Shown: positions 15,948 through 25,155 of the stretch, one piece after another
Position numbering within the stretch: the stretch's first letter is position 1
Layout: the number at the start of each line of letters is the position of its first letter
Source of the DNA: Asticcacaulis machinosus
GTDB taxonomy: Bacteria > Pseudomonadota > Alphaproteobacteria > Caulobacterales > Caulobacteraceae
Length of the DNA stretch: 64,000 bases
Direction of reading: 5' to 3'
Assembly: GCF_028550435.1 (NCBI RefSeq)
Contig: NZ_JAQQKV010000002.1
Coordinates: 124,001-188,000, forward strand
Made by a program: the position numbers and the translations under genes
The notes under the pieces: model-generated
What the model saw: the letters and a program-made list of their open reading frames with translations, nothing else
Database searches by the model: none
What the model was told of the DNA's origin: nothing

Positions 15948-15961
15948 TGATATCGATATCA
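15948..15961. promoter_or_regulatory. Perfect operator palindrome TGATATCGATATCA
   Basis: Fourth perfect copy, 114 bases before the symporter ATG. It gives the transporter-GH88-kinase genes their own regulated promoter. Confidence 0.72.
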
Positions 15962-16074
15962 GCAAAGCAACGTATGATCGATAGTTTTTGATCTGAAATA
16001 TAAATCAAAATACGCAATTGCTCAAAAAAGCGCCGGCGTTGACCCACGACGGTGACAGAAACAGGGTAGAAAAC

Positions 16075-17397
16075 ATGGCTTTAGTATCATCAGGCAATAG
16101 TGCACCTGTCATCGACCGGCCGGGCAGGCTGAAAGTTCAGATCGCCTTAAGCGCTTTCGTCTTTGCCTATTTCGCCTCGCAGGCCATGAGCATTTCCCTG
16201 CTCTCCAACTGGCTGAAATCGACCCTGTCCCTGACCGGAGAGCAGACCGGAACCGTCCTTGGGGCCAATTTTGTCGCCGCCCTTTTGTTTCAGCCGCTGT
16301 ACGGTTTTATCTCCGATAAGATCGGCTTTAAGAAACACGTCCTGTGGTTTCTGGCGATCATGGTCGCCTGCTGCGGGCCGTTCTTCTATTTTGTTTATGA
16401 GCCCCTGCTAAGATCCAGTCTGTTGTTGGGGGCAGCCGTAGGCGGCGCCTATCTGTCGCTGACCTTTATGGCCGGGTCTTTTGCGCTGGAGTCCTATGTG
16501 GACCGCATGGGTCGGCACTACGGCTTTGAGTATAGCCGTGTGCGCATGTTCGGTGCCTTGGGCTTTGCCTGCGCCGCGTTCTTCTCCGGCAACCTGTTCA
16601 ACATCAATCCGCACATCAACTTTTCGATTGCCTCGGTACTGGCCATTGTCCTGATTTCCGTTCTGTTTCTGTTTAAGAACGAAACTGTGGCCGAAGAGGC
16701 AAGCTCAGCCAGCCGCGTCACCCTGAAGGACTCGCTTGCCGTTTTGAAACTGCCGAAGTTCTGGGGGTTCATGGTGCTTATTCTGGGTGTGACCAACCTC
16801 TATCTCGTTTTTGATCAGCAGTTTCCGGTCTATTACGCCTCGCAGTTTGAAACCGAAGCGATCGGTCGCGTCATGTTTGGCCGCCTGAATTTCGCACAGA
16901 TCTTCCTCGAAGCCGGGATGCTGTTTATTGCGCCGTTTATTGTCAACTATACGGGCATCAAACGCGGCCTGTTGCTGGCGGCGGGTATAATGATCATCCG
17001 TATCACCGGCTCAGGTCTGGTCGAAGGCCCGATCGCTATTTCGGCCATGAAAATGCTCCACTCCATCGAACTGCCGATTCTGGCCGTATCCATTTTCCGC
17101 TATATCGCCGCGCATTTTGAGGCGCGCTTCGCATCGACACTTTACATGGTCGGCGTTAGCTTTGGTCACAGTCTGGGGCTGGCTATTTTGTCCAATCCGG
17201 TTGGCCGCCTTTATGACCTGTTCGGTTTTCAGCATACCTATCTGATCATTGGTCTGGGCGCATTGATCTGCTGGATAGCCTCTATCTGGACACTTGCACC
17301 GGACCCTCAGCGCACCTCGATGAACAGCACGGTCGCCTCTCCGGATGCGCCACTTGTCGACCCCGTTCTTAATTCCGTTCCCGATGTAAAGTCATGA
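16075..17397 (+). CDS. LacY-type oligosaccharide:H+ symporter (MFS, OHS family)
   Basis: A 440-aa inner-membrane transporter with about 12 membrane segments. It aligns by eye with E. coli LacY at the functional residues: E139 (LacY Glu126), R157 in SRVRMFG (Arg144), FDQQF at 246-250, R309 (Arg302), and H329/E332 in LHSIELP (His322/Glu325). These carry sugar binding and proton coupling, so active uptake of a di- or oligosaccharide is very likely. The place of LacY Glu269 is Ile276 here, with Glu279 one helical turn on, which may reflect a different sugar. The ATG at 16075 follows AGGG; a TTG further up has no ribosome site. The TGA overlaps the GH88 start by four bases, so the imported product is probably the GH88 substrate. 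Confidence 0.9.
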   Translation: MALVSSGNSAPVIDRPGRLKVQIALSAFVFAYFASQAMSISLLSNWLKSTLSLTGEQTGTVLGANFVAALLFQPLYGFISDKIGFKKHVLWFLAIMVACCGPFFYFVYEPLLRSSLLLGAAVGGAYLSLTFMAGSFALESYVDRMGRHYGFEYSRVRMFGALGFACAAFFSGNLFNINPHINFSIASVLAIVLISVLFLFKNETVAEEASSASRVTLKDSLAVLKLPKFWGFMVLILGVTNLYLVFDQQFPVYYASQFETEAIGRVMFGRLNFAQIFLEAGMLFIAPFIVNYTGIKRGLLLAAGIMIIRITGSGLVEGPIAISAMKMLHSIELPILAVSIFRYIAAHFEARFASTLYMVGVSFGHSLGLAILSNPVGRLYDLFGFQHTYLIIGLGALICWIASIWTLAPDPQRTSMNSTVASPDAPLVDPVLNSVPDVKS

Positions 17398-18614
17398 CGA
17401 CCAACCTTATGACACCCAGACAAAGCCATTCACCGTCTACCGCCCCCGCGCGGGAGCCGCTCCCCAGGCGTAATCTTCCGACCGGCCCCAACAAAGACCT
17501 CATAGACCAAGCGATTGGTACGGCGCTCGCCCGTATTGATAAGGGTCTGGCTGTCTATGGCGATCAGTTCCCGGAACCGTCTTCCGTGGGCAATGTCTAT
17601 CGCACTATGGGCAATACCGAATGGACAAACGGCTTCTGGACCGGGCAACTTTGGCTGGCTTATGAACTTTCGGGCGATGAGAAATACCGCACGGCGGCTG
17701 AACGTCACGTCGAGAGCTTCCATGCGCGCATTTTTGATCAGGTCAATGTCGATCACCATGATCTCGGGTTTCTCTATTCACTATCGTGCGTCGCCGCCAG
17801 CAAGCTGACCGATTCAACACTGGCCCGTGAGGCCGGACTGGAAGCCGCCCGTCTGCTCCTGACACGCTACCTGCCCAAGGCTGGCATCATTCAGGCCTGG
17901 GGCAACCTTTCCGATCCCGCCGAAGCCGGCCGCATGATCATCGACTGCAATCTGAATCTGCCGCTGCTGTACTGGGCGACGGAACAGACCGGCGACCTGA
18001 CCTTTGCCGATGCCGCCGACACCCACATCCAGCAGGCGCTGAAATATATTGTCCGGCCGGATGCCTCGACTTTCCATACCTTTTACATGGACCCCGTAAC
18101 CGGCGCACCGCGCCACGGCACCACCCATCAGGGCTATGCTGACGATTCCTGCTGGGCGCGTGGTCAGGCCTGGGGCATTGCCGGTTTCCCGCTGGTTTAT
18201 CGTTACTTCCGCAAACCGGCCCTTATTGAAACCTCGGCGCGGCTGGCTAACTATTTCCTGAACCGCCTGCCGCAGGACCTCATCTGCTGCTGGGATCTGG
18301 TGTTCACTGATGCGCCCCATGAACGGGACTCATCTGCCGCCGCCATCGCCGCCTGCGGGCTTCTGGAACTGGGCAAATCACTGCCCCTGTCCGACACGGA
18401 TAGCCCCGCCTACCGCGGAACGGCCATTGCCATGGTTGAAAGCCTTATCCGGCTCTATGCCGCCACCCCTGACGATGAGGGCGCAGGCCTGCTCAAGCAC
18501 GGCGTCTACCACATGCCCAAGGGCATTGGCGTGGATGAGTATTGCCTGTGGGGAGACTATTTTTATCTGGAGGCCCTGACCCGCCTCACGCGTATTTGGG
18601 AGCCCTACTGGTAA
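17394..18614 (+). CDS. GH88 unsaturated glucuronyl hydrolase
   Basis: A 406-aa cytoplasmic alpha/alpha-barrel enzyme of family GH88. Family landmarks are clear: TEWTNGFWTGQLWLAYELSGDEKY, DHHDLGFLYSLS, MIIDCNLNLPLLYWA, THQGYADDSCWARGQAW and WGDYFYLEAL. The two essential Asp residues are D123 and D184, 61 residues apart as in the Bacillus enzyme (Asp88 and Asp149). GH88 hydrates the 4,5-double bond of the unsaturated uronic acid that a polysaccharide lyase leaves on the non-reducing end, and so releases it. No signal peptide is present. It is coupled by overlap to the symporter before it and the kinase after it. The first 28 residues are Pro/Arg-rich and not part of the fold. Confidence 0.93.
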   Translation: MTTNLMTPRQSHSPSTAPAREPLPRRNLPTGPNKDLIDQAIGTALARIDKGLAVYGDQFPEPSSVGNVYRTMGNTEWTNGFWTGQLWLAYELSGDEKYRTAAERHVESFHARIFDQVNVDHHDLGFLYSLSCVAASKLTDSTLAREAGLEAARLLLTRYLPKAGIIQAWGNLSDPAEAGRMIIDCNLNLPLLYWATEQTGDLTFADAADTHIQQALKYIVRPDASTFHTFYMDPVTGAPRHGTTHQGYADDSCWARGQAWGIAGFPLVYRYFRKPALIETSARLANYFLNRLPQDLICCWDLVFTDAPHERDSSAAAIAACGLLELGKSLPLSDTDSPAYRGTAIAMVESLIRLYAATPDDEGAGLLKHGVYHMPKGIGVDEYCLWGDYFYLEALTRLTRIWEPYW

Positions 18615-19546
18615 TGCAGATTGGTCTTGATTTCGGAGGCACAAAGATCGAAGCCGCCGCCCTTGATGAGGCGGGTAATTATCTGCTGCGTATCCGCAAA
18701 CCGAACCCCGGCAACTATGATGATGCCTTAGAGGCCGTCTGTGATCTGGTGGCCTATGTCGAACGTGAAACCGGCCAGACCGGCACGGTGGGCATCGGCA
18801 CACCGGGGTCGATTTCGCCCACGACCGGCCTGATGCGCAATTCAAACTCCCTGTACCTGAATGGCCGGCCTTTCCGCGAAGACCTGACAACCGCCATGGG
18901 CCGCGAGGTGCGTCTGGCCAATGATGCCAATTGCTTTGCGCTATCCGAAGCCGTCGATGGCGCCGGTGCCGGCGCCACTGTCTGCTTCGGCGTCATACTG
19001 GGCACAGGATGCGGCGGGGGCGTTGTTATTGACGGGAAACTGGTCGAAGGGGCCAATGGCATTGCCGGTGAATGGGGGCATAACCCCCTTCCCTGGCCGG
19101 AAGCGTCTGAAACTCCCGGCCCGAAATGCTACTGCGGCAAACGTAACTGCCTTGAACAATGGATATCAGGCACAGGGCTGCAACGTGACTACCAAGCTCA
19201 GACCGGAACCGTACTTTCGGCTGAAGAGATCATCAACCGGGCCCGTCTCGGCGAAGCTGTGGCCAATGACGCCTTCAACCGGCTGATCAACAGGATTGGG
19301 CGCGCCATTGCCACGGTCTGCAATATGATTGACCCTGACGCCATTGTCATTGGCGGCGGCCTGTCCAATGTGCCGGAAATCTTTGAGCGCATCCCGACAA
19401 TCATTTCCGAGAATGTGTTTGCCGATTCCTGGTCGGCTAAGATTGTGCAGGCCAAGTGGGGAGATGCCTCTGGGGTAAGAGGCGCTGCACGTCTGTGGGC
19501 TGTGGGCGAAGTTCCGCGCGCCTTGCCCCAGACACGGATCGCCTGA
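18614..19546 (+). CDS. ROK-family sugar kinase (fructokinase/glucokinase type)
   Basis: A 310-aa ROK kinase. The ATP loop is DFGGTK (residues 6-11), the catalytic Asp is D104 (ANDANCF), and the ROK zinc site is complete: H156 of GEWGHNPLPW with C172, C174 and C179 of CYCGKRNCLEQW. These enzymes phosphorylate free fructose, glucose, mannose or similar sugars in the cytoplasm. Its ATG overlaps the GH88 stop by one base (TAATG), so it is last in the symporter-GH88-kinase operon and probably primes a sugar set free by GH88 or other enzymes. The exact sugar is not decided by sequence. Confidence 0.88.
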   Translation: MQIGLDFGGTKIEAAALDEAGNYLLRIRKPNPGNYDDALEAVCDLVAYVERETGQTGTVGIGTPGSISPTTGLMRNSNSLYLNGRPFREDLTTAMGREVRLANDANCFALSEAVDGAGAGATVCFGVILGTGCGGGVVIDGKLVEGANGIAGEWGHNPLPWPEASETPGPKCYCGKRNCLEQWISGTGLQRDYQAQTGTVLSAEEIINRARLGEAVANDAFNRLINRIGRAIATVCNMIDPDAIVIGGGLSNVPEIFERIPTIISENVFADSWSAKIVQAKWGDASGVRGAARLWAVGEVPRALPQTRIA

Positions 19547-19681
19547 TTTCCGGCATGGCAAAGTCCAGTTTCGCCAACGTCACAAAGGCCAGGCACCCAT
19601 AGGGTTTGTCCATCGGGCATTTGCCAGCCGGGCCGGCGCAGCACGACACGCACAGACCACATAACAAAGCCCCTTGACTTT

Positions 19682-19698
19682 AAGTTTTAATTAAACTT
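19682..19698. promoter_or_regulatory. AT-rich palindrome before the DUF2975 genes
   Basis: AAGTTT-TAATT-AAACTT, 36 bases before the first DUF2975 start. Likely an operator or promoter part; directly followed by a second palindrome. Confidence 0.45.
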
Positions 19699-19702
19699 AT
19701 AT

Positions 19703-19729
19703 GCACCTAACATAAATAAATATAGGTGC
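19703..19729. promoter_or_regulatory. Inverted repeat covering the ribosome site
   Basis: GCACCTA and TAGGTGC arms 13 bases apart. The right arm contains the AGGTG ribosome site of the gene starting at 19734, so it could be an operator for the small XRE protein of this operon or an RNA hairpin that hides the ribosome site. Confidence 0.5.
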
Positions 19730-19733
19730 GATT

Positions 19734-20216
19734 ATGGGAAATATTCGTATTCCGCACGGCCCGCTGAGTCTGGTGATCAAGGTCGTGGTGGTCGTTCTCG
19801 CTCTGGCCCTCATCAGGGAGGTTGCCGTTCATCTTGGTGAGTTGCCGGTAATTGATCGCACCAACTGGCGTGAGATGATCCTGATTCCCGCCTTCTGGCT
19901 TGGCCTGTTGGCGCCCGGATTTTACCTGCGCGCGGCCTGGGCGGCATCCGATGTCTTTGCCCGCATGGATAAGGGTGATCCGTTTGGCCCGGCCATGATC
20001 AGGGGCCTGAAAAGCATGGGCTCAAACCTGATGCTGGGGGCCGCCTGCGCCATTGTGATCGCCCCCACCCTGTCCCCGCTGTTTGACGACCGGTTTCGCG
20101 GCGTGCGCTACGATGCCGAGATCGAAAGCGTGACCATTGGCCTTTTGGGGCTGGTGCTGTTCCTGATGGCGCAGCAGGGTCAGGCGCTGAAATCGGAAAT
20201 GGACAGCTTTGTCTGA
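19734..20216 (+). CDS. DUF2975-family membrane protein
   Basis: A 160-aa inner-membrane protein with four predicted membrane segments (LVIKVVVVVLALALI, MILIPAFWLGLLAPGFYL, NLMLGAACAIVIA, TIGLLGLVLFLMA) and the FARMDKGDPFGPAMIRGLKSMG loop typical of DUF2975, a family often encoded beside a YozG-like XRE regulator. Here the regulator is third in the same operon. Function in the family is unknown; the constant pairing suggests a membrane protein that senses or controls the regulator. The start follows AGGTG inside a palindrome. GC-content and style match the neighbours. Confidence 0.78.
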   Translation: MGNIRIPHGPLSLVIKVVVVVLALALIREVAVHLGELPVIDRTNWREMILIPAFWLGLLAPGFYLRAAWAASDVFARMDKGDPFGPAMIRGLKSMGSNLMLGAACAIVIAPTLSPLFDDRFRGVRYDAEIESVTIGLLGLVLFLMAQQGQALKSEMDSFV

Positions 20217-20243
20217 CCTCCCCCAAAGTCACTGGAGAACGCC

Positions 20244-20753
20244 ATGAAAAAAATAATGAATTTTACTTACTGGCCGCTGAAACTGATAGTCGGTGTGCCG
20301 CTGGCGCTTTATGCTATAGTAACCGCGGTTCAATTGCCCAAGCTCTGGCGCCTGCTGGAAGGTGATCCATACCGGCTTGGCTTGGCGGCACTTCAGGGCG
20401 GGCTACCGGTGCTGCCGTTTGTGTTTTATGCGCTGGCGATCTGGTTCGGGGCGGATATGATTGCGCGGGTAAGGCCCGATACCGTGCTGGAACCCCTATT
20501 AATCAAAGGGCTAAAACGCAGCGGACTATGCCTTGGGGCCGGCTCGATAGCACTTTATGTTGAATCAAGCCTGTGGGCCTGGCAGACGATTTATGGTAAC
20601 GACACGCCCCTGCCGCAGGGCCATTCCATCGACTTTTTCCACGCGACCACAACCTTGTTTATCGGCCTCATTCTTTATGGTTTGGCGCAGCGTATCCGCC
20701 TGATGCAGGTCAAACGTGAAACCCTTGCCATAGAACTGAGTAATTTTGTCTGA
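20244..20753 (+). CDS. DUF2975-like membrane protein, second copy
   Basis: A 169-aa membrane protein with the same layout as its upstream neighbour: four membrane segments (LIVGVPLALYAIVTAV, GLPVLPFVFYALAIWFG, SGLCLGAGSIALYV, TTLFIGLILYGLA), the loop with a conserved basic stretch (LLIKGLKRSG) and the same ending (ESFV/LSNFV against MDSFV). It is probably a diverged tandem duplicate. It lies 27 bases after the first copy with GGAGAACGCC before the ATG, and its stop overlaps the XRE start by one base. No function can be given beyond the family pairing. Confidence 0.7.
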   Translation: MKKIMNFTYWPLKLIVGVPLALYAIVTAVQLPKLWRLLEGDPYRLGLAALQGGLPVLPFVFYALAIWFGADMIARVRPDTVLEPLLIKGLKRSGLCLGAGSIALYVESSLWAWQTIYGNDTPLPQGHSIDFFHATTTLFIGLILYGLAQRIRLMQVKRETLAIELSNFV

Positions 20754-20989
20754 TGCCTGTACGCGTAACGCTTGATGTCATGCTGGCGCGCCGAAAGATG
20801 CGCGCCAAAGACCTGGCCGCACAGGTCGGCATATCTGAAACCCAGATGTCCCTGCTGCGCACCGGTAAGGTCAAGGGCATGCGCTTTGATACCCTGTCGA
20901 AAATCTGTCTGCTGCTGGAGTGCCAGCCCGGCGATATTCTGGAATATGATGCCGATAAACTGGATTTGAACACCACCGATCCGGACTAG
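20753..20989 (+). CDS. Small XRE/Cro-CI-type regulator (YozG-like)
   Basis: A 78-aa protein consisting almost only of a helix-turn-helix: MLARRKMRAKDLAAQVGISE, TQMSLLRTGKVKGMRFDTL, SKICLLLECQPGDILEY. The last motif is characteristic of the short YozG-type XRE proteins that accompany DUF2975. It is translationally coupled to the membrane protein before it. It probably controls this operon through the palindromes at 19682-19729, which is inference. Confidence 0.88.
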   Translation: MPVRVTLDVMLARRKMRAKDLAAQVGISETQMSLLRTGKVKGMRFDTLSKICLLLECQPGDILEYDADKLDLNTTDPD

Positions 20990-21028
20990 CCCTATTCCGG
21001 TCACGGTTTTAGCGACTATATTTGGGCC

Positions 21029-21985
21029 ATGACCAAAGCCATCCTCATCGCTGCTACCCTTATGACCTTGCCGCTCACCGTGTCCGCGCAGGAAACCGTG
21101 TCCGAAAGGGAGTTTGTCAATGACGGCGCTGAATGGATTACCGAGGTCACGGTCACCGCCAACCTGCCCGGCCCCGCGATCTGGCGCGTCAAAAAAGGCA
21201 GCTCCGAGGTTTATATTCTGGGAGCCATGCCGGTGATGGTTAAGCGCATCCCGTGGGACGATGCCCGTATCCGGCGCGTGCTGAAGCAATCCAATGTCCT
21301 GCTGACTGCCCCCGAAGCCGAGGTCGGGCTGATCGGCCTGACCAAGCTTCAGATGAACAAACGCCTGCCGCTAGGTAAAAAGCTCGACGAAGTATTACCC
21401 GCCGATGTATCGCAGCGGTTCTATGCTCTGGCCGATGCTCACGGCCTTGACCGCGACAAGTATAAAAAGGCCGCGCCCCTGTGGGCCGTAGCCGCTCTGC
21501 GCGCGGACATCTATGAAAAGGCGCAGATCGCCACGCTTGATCCTGAGAAAACCCTGAAACGGTTTGCCAAGGAAGACCGGCTGAAAACCCGCCCTGTGGG
21601 TTCATATAGTGCGGCCAAAATTATTTCCCGCGTCGGCCAGTTCTCAAAGGCACAGGAAATGTCCTGCGTGCGCGCCACGCTTGATGAGATCGAATTTTCT
21701 ACGAAAAATGCCCGCACTGCCACCGAGGCATGGGGGCGCGGTGATCTAAGAACCGTGCAAAAACTATCACCGGACTCGGCCCTTCTGGCCTGCCTTGAAG
21801 GCGCGCCTTCGACCTCAGCCATGCTTGGTCGTACCATCGATCAGACGGTAGCATCGATCAATAAGGCCCTTGAGACACCGGGAAAATCCGTCATTGTCCT
21901 GCCGCTCAGCGCCCTTCTCAGTCAGGGCGGCGCGCTGCAAAAGCTGAAATCTCAAGGACTTGAGATATCTGAGCCCGCTTTATAA
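21029..21985 (+). CDS. TraB/GumN-like exported protein, motif degenerate
   Basis: A 318-aa protein with a signal peptide (residues 1-20, ending TVSAQ) and the TraB/GumN/TIKI opening AIWRVKKGSSEVYILGAMP. In active TIKI-type metalloproteases and most GumN proteins this strand reads LGTxH; here the His is absent (LGAMPV), so metal binding at that site is doubtful. The rest (VLLTAPEAEVGL, MNKRLPLGKKLDEVLP, YKKAAPLWAVAAL, and the C-terminal strand GKSVIVLPLSALLSQGGALQKLKSQGLEI) follows the family, where the last part normally holds GxxHxxG. That is also altered (PLSALLSQGG). It is probably a non-catalytic relative. It stands alone between the XRE operon and groESL. Confidence 0.7.
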   Translation: MTKAILIAATLMTLPLTVSAQETVSEREFVNDGAEWITEVTVTANLPGPAIWRVKKGSSEVYILGAMPVMVKRIPWDDARIRRVLKQSNVLLTAPEAEVGLIGLTKLQMNKRLPLGKKLDEVLPADVSQRFYALADAHGLDRDKYKKAAPLWAVAALRADIYEKAQIATLDPEKTLKRFAKEDRLKTRPVGSYSAAKIISRVGQFSKAQEMSCVRATLDEIEFSTKNARTATEAWGRGDLRTVQKLSPDSALLACLEGAPSTSAMLGRTIDQTVASINKALETPGKSVIVLPLSALLSQGGALQKLKSQGLEISEPAL

Positions 21986-22055
21986 AAATTTCACACACAA
22001 AATCCCAATATCGCGCCTTGACTCTACGCCAGCGCGATCCTAACTCAAAGGCGCA

Positions 22056-22082
22056 TTAGCACTCACACACATCGAGTGCTAA
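22056..22082. promoter_or_regulatory. CIRCE element (HrcA operator)
   Basis: TTAGCACTC-N9-GAGTGCTAA, a perfect match to the CIRCE consensus, 34 bases before the groES ATG. HrcA repressor bound here gives heat-shock control of groESL. The hrcA gene is not in the window. Confidence 0.95.
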
Positions 22083-22115
22083 CAGACCTTTTTATAATTG
22101 AATCGGAGACATCTC

Positions 22116-22406
22116 ATGAGCTTTCGTCCGCTGGGCGACCGCGTTGTGGTCAAGAGAGTAGAAGAAGAAGCCAAGACCAAGGGTGGGATCATCATCCCCG
22201 ATACTGCCAAGGAAAAGCCACAAGAAGGCGAAGTCGTCTCCGTAGGCCCCGGTGCCCGTAACGACAAGGGCGACATCGTTGCTCTGGAAGTCAAGGCGGG
22301 CGACCGCGTCCTGTTTGGTAAGTGGGGCGGCACCGAAGTCAAGATCGACGGCGAAGACCTGCTGATCCTGAAAGAATCCGACATCCTGGGTATTGTGAAC
22401 CGCTAG
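22116..22406 (+). CDS. groES: Co-chaperonin GroES
   Basis: A 96-aa, full-length GroES ([22 protein letters not shown] start; the mobile loop [16 protein letters not shown]; ending [14 protein letters not shown]). It forms the heptameric lid of the GroEL folding chamber in the cytoplasm. The ATG at 22116 is preceded by CGGAGA at good distance; an upstream in-frame TTG would add six residues foreign to the family. Transcribed with groEL and controlled by the CIRCE element. Confidence 0.98.
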   Translation: MSFRPLGDRVVVKRVEEEAKTKGGIIIPDTAKEKPQEGEVVSVGPGARNDKGDIVALEVKAGDRVLFGKWGGTEVKIDGEDLLILKESDILGIVNR

Positions 22407-22430
22407 TCTTAGCGAACGACTGCCCCCTCC

Positions 22431-22471
22431 GGCGGGACTTCGCCCGCCACCTCCCCCGTAAACAGGGGAGG
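22431..22471 (+). repeat. Two hairpins between groES and groEL
   Basis: GGCGGG-ACTTCG-CCCGCC (22431-22448) and CCTCCCC/GGGGAGG with an 8-base loop (22450-22471). In other alphaproteobacteria (Agrobacterium) groESL mRNA is cleaved at an intercistronic hairpin; these are candidates for the same role. The second hairpin also matches the CCTCCCC/GGGGAGG motif repeated at 31950-32049 and 45139-45281. Confidence 0.65.
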
Positions 22472-22499
22472 AGATAATTCACGCAACCAAATAGGATAA

Positions 22500-24152
<1,653 letters not shown>

Positions 24153-24182
24153 TCCACACCTTCGATACTCTGCTGAAAATAG

Positions 24183-24213
24183 AAAGAGCGGGTCGCAAGG
24201 CCCGCTCTTTTTG
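24183..24213 (+). terminator. Terminator of groESL
   Basis: A 10-bp stem AAAGAGCGGG/CCCGCTCTTT with loop TCGCAAGG and a following T-run, 30 bases after the groEL stop. The stem's own A/T ends make it usable from both sides, so it may also serve the convergent gene ending at 24217. Confidence 0.9.
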
Positions 24214-24216
24214 CAT

Positions 24217-25155
24217 TTAGGGTTGGGGCGCGGGCTTACCGAACAGTAACTGCACATCATCGAAATAGCGGTTGGGCTTCACATAGATGCCATCTGCGGC
24301 AAACACATGGTTGAAGCGCCCGATAGCGCCCATGCCGACAATGCCATCGACACCGCCAAAACTGCTGTCCACCTTCGGATCATAGAGTGTCAACGGCGCG
24401 CCCTTAATCGGGAAATCCCCGATCGTGACGGTTTCGGCGTGGACGTAGCGGGTCTTGACCTGATCGCCATGAATGCCGCGCGCCATACGATCCTGATAGG
24501 GTTTATAGCGATCCCAAAGCTTATGTTTGCGAACGAAACCGGAAGCCAGATTGACCGCGGCCCCGGCGCCGGTATCCAGAAGACAGTTGGCCTTAAGGCC
24601 GTCGACCATAACATCAACATAGATTTTCTCACCCGCCCCGGCCTGCTCGCGGCGACTGGGCCACAGATGATAGCCGCTGAGGTCAAGTCCGCGCCCACCG
24701 GGATAAAAGGTCAGTTGCATAGTGTCGAGATCCAGCCGGCTTGGTACACCGGTCAGGAACCCCGCCGCCAGAAGTCCGTCGAATTCAAAGGCTTCAAAAA
24801 TATCAAACCCGGCCATAGCCATCGCTTTGACCCGGAAAGCTTCTCCGAAGACGACATCATTGGCCTGATAAATCGCCGTATGGTCTGATCCGCCGATGCC
24901 ATAGATTTTTTCATATTCGACCAGCCGCATATTGAGCTGTCGCGCCAGACTGGGCTTGATGCCACTAACGGACGCGCCGGTATCCAGAATGAAATAATAA
25001 GGCCCCTTGCCCCCTATTGTCAGGCTGGTGACAATCCGCCGCGGTGGCGCCAGCGCAATGGGCACGGCCACCGTTTCGTCGTCTGCCGCAAATGCCTGTG
25101 CCGACCACAGGCCCCCGGATGCAGCCGCAGCTTGCAGCCATTGGCGTCTGTTCAT
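24217..25155 (-). CDS. Tat-exported retropepsin-like aspartic protease with two DTG motifs
   Basis: A 312-aa protein with a Tat-type signal (NRRQWLQAAAAS to AQAFA, residues 2-23). It carries two retropepsin-like halves: YFILDTGASVSGI near residues 53-65 and CLLDTGAGAAVNL near 196-208. Each is followed by the usual hydrophobic strand (FDGLLAAGFL and GVDGIVGMGAI). Bacterial members of this family usually have one such domain and dimerise, so the tandem arrangement may give an intramolecular active site like pepsin. It is probably periplasmic; substrate is unknown. Tat export suggests folding before export. It is convergent with groESL and divergent from the PhoX gene. Confidence 0.82.
   Translation of the reverse strand: MNRRQWLQAAAASGGLWSAQAFAADDETVAVPIALAPPRRIVTSLTIGGKGPYYFILDTGASVSGIKPSLARQLNMRLVEYEKIYGIGGSDHTAIYQANDVVFGEAFRVKAMAMAGFDIFEAFEFDGLLAAGFLTGVPSRLDLDTMQLTFYPGGRGLDLSGYHLWPSRREQAGAGEKIYVDVMVDGLKANCLLDTGAGAAVNLASGFVRKHKLWDRYKPYQDRMARGIHGDQVKTRYVHAETVTIGDFPIKGAPLTLYDPKVDSSFGGVDGIVGMGAIGRFNHVFAADGIYVKPNRYFDDVQLLFGKPAPQP

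Larger units (their letters stand above)
15766..16074. other. Intergenic region before the symporter gene
   Basis: About 309 bases. It contains a hairpin after the beta-helix gene (15780-15804), a 36-codon minus-strand frame at 15772-15882 that might be a gene relic, and a perfect operator (15948-15961) for the symporter operon. Confidence 0.5.
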
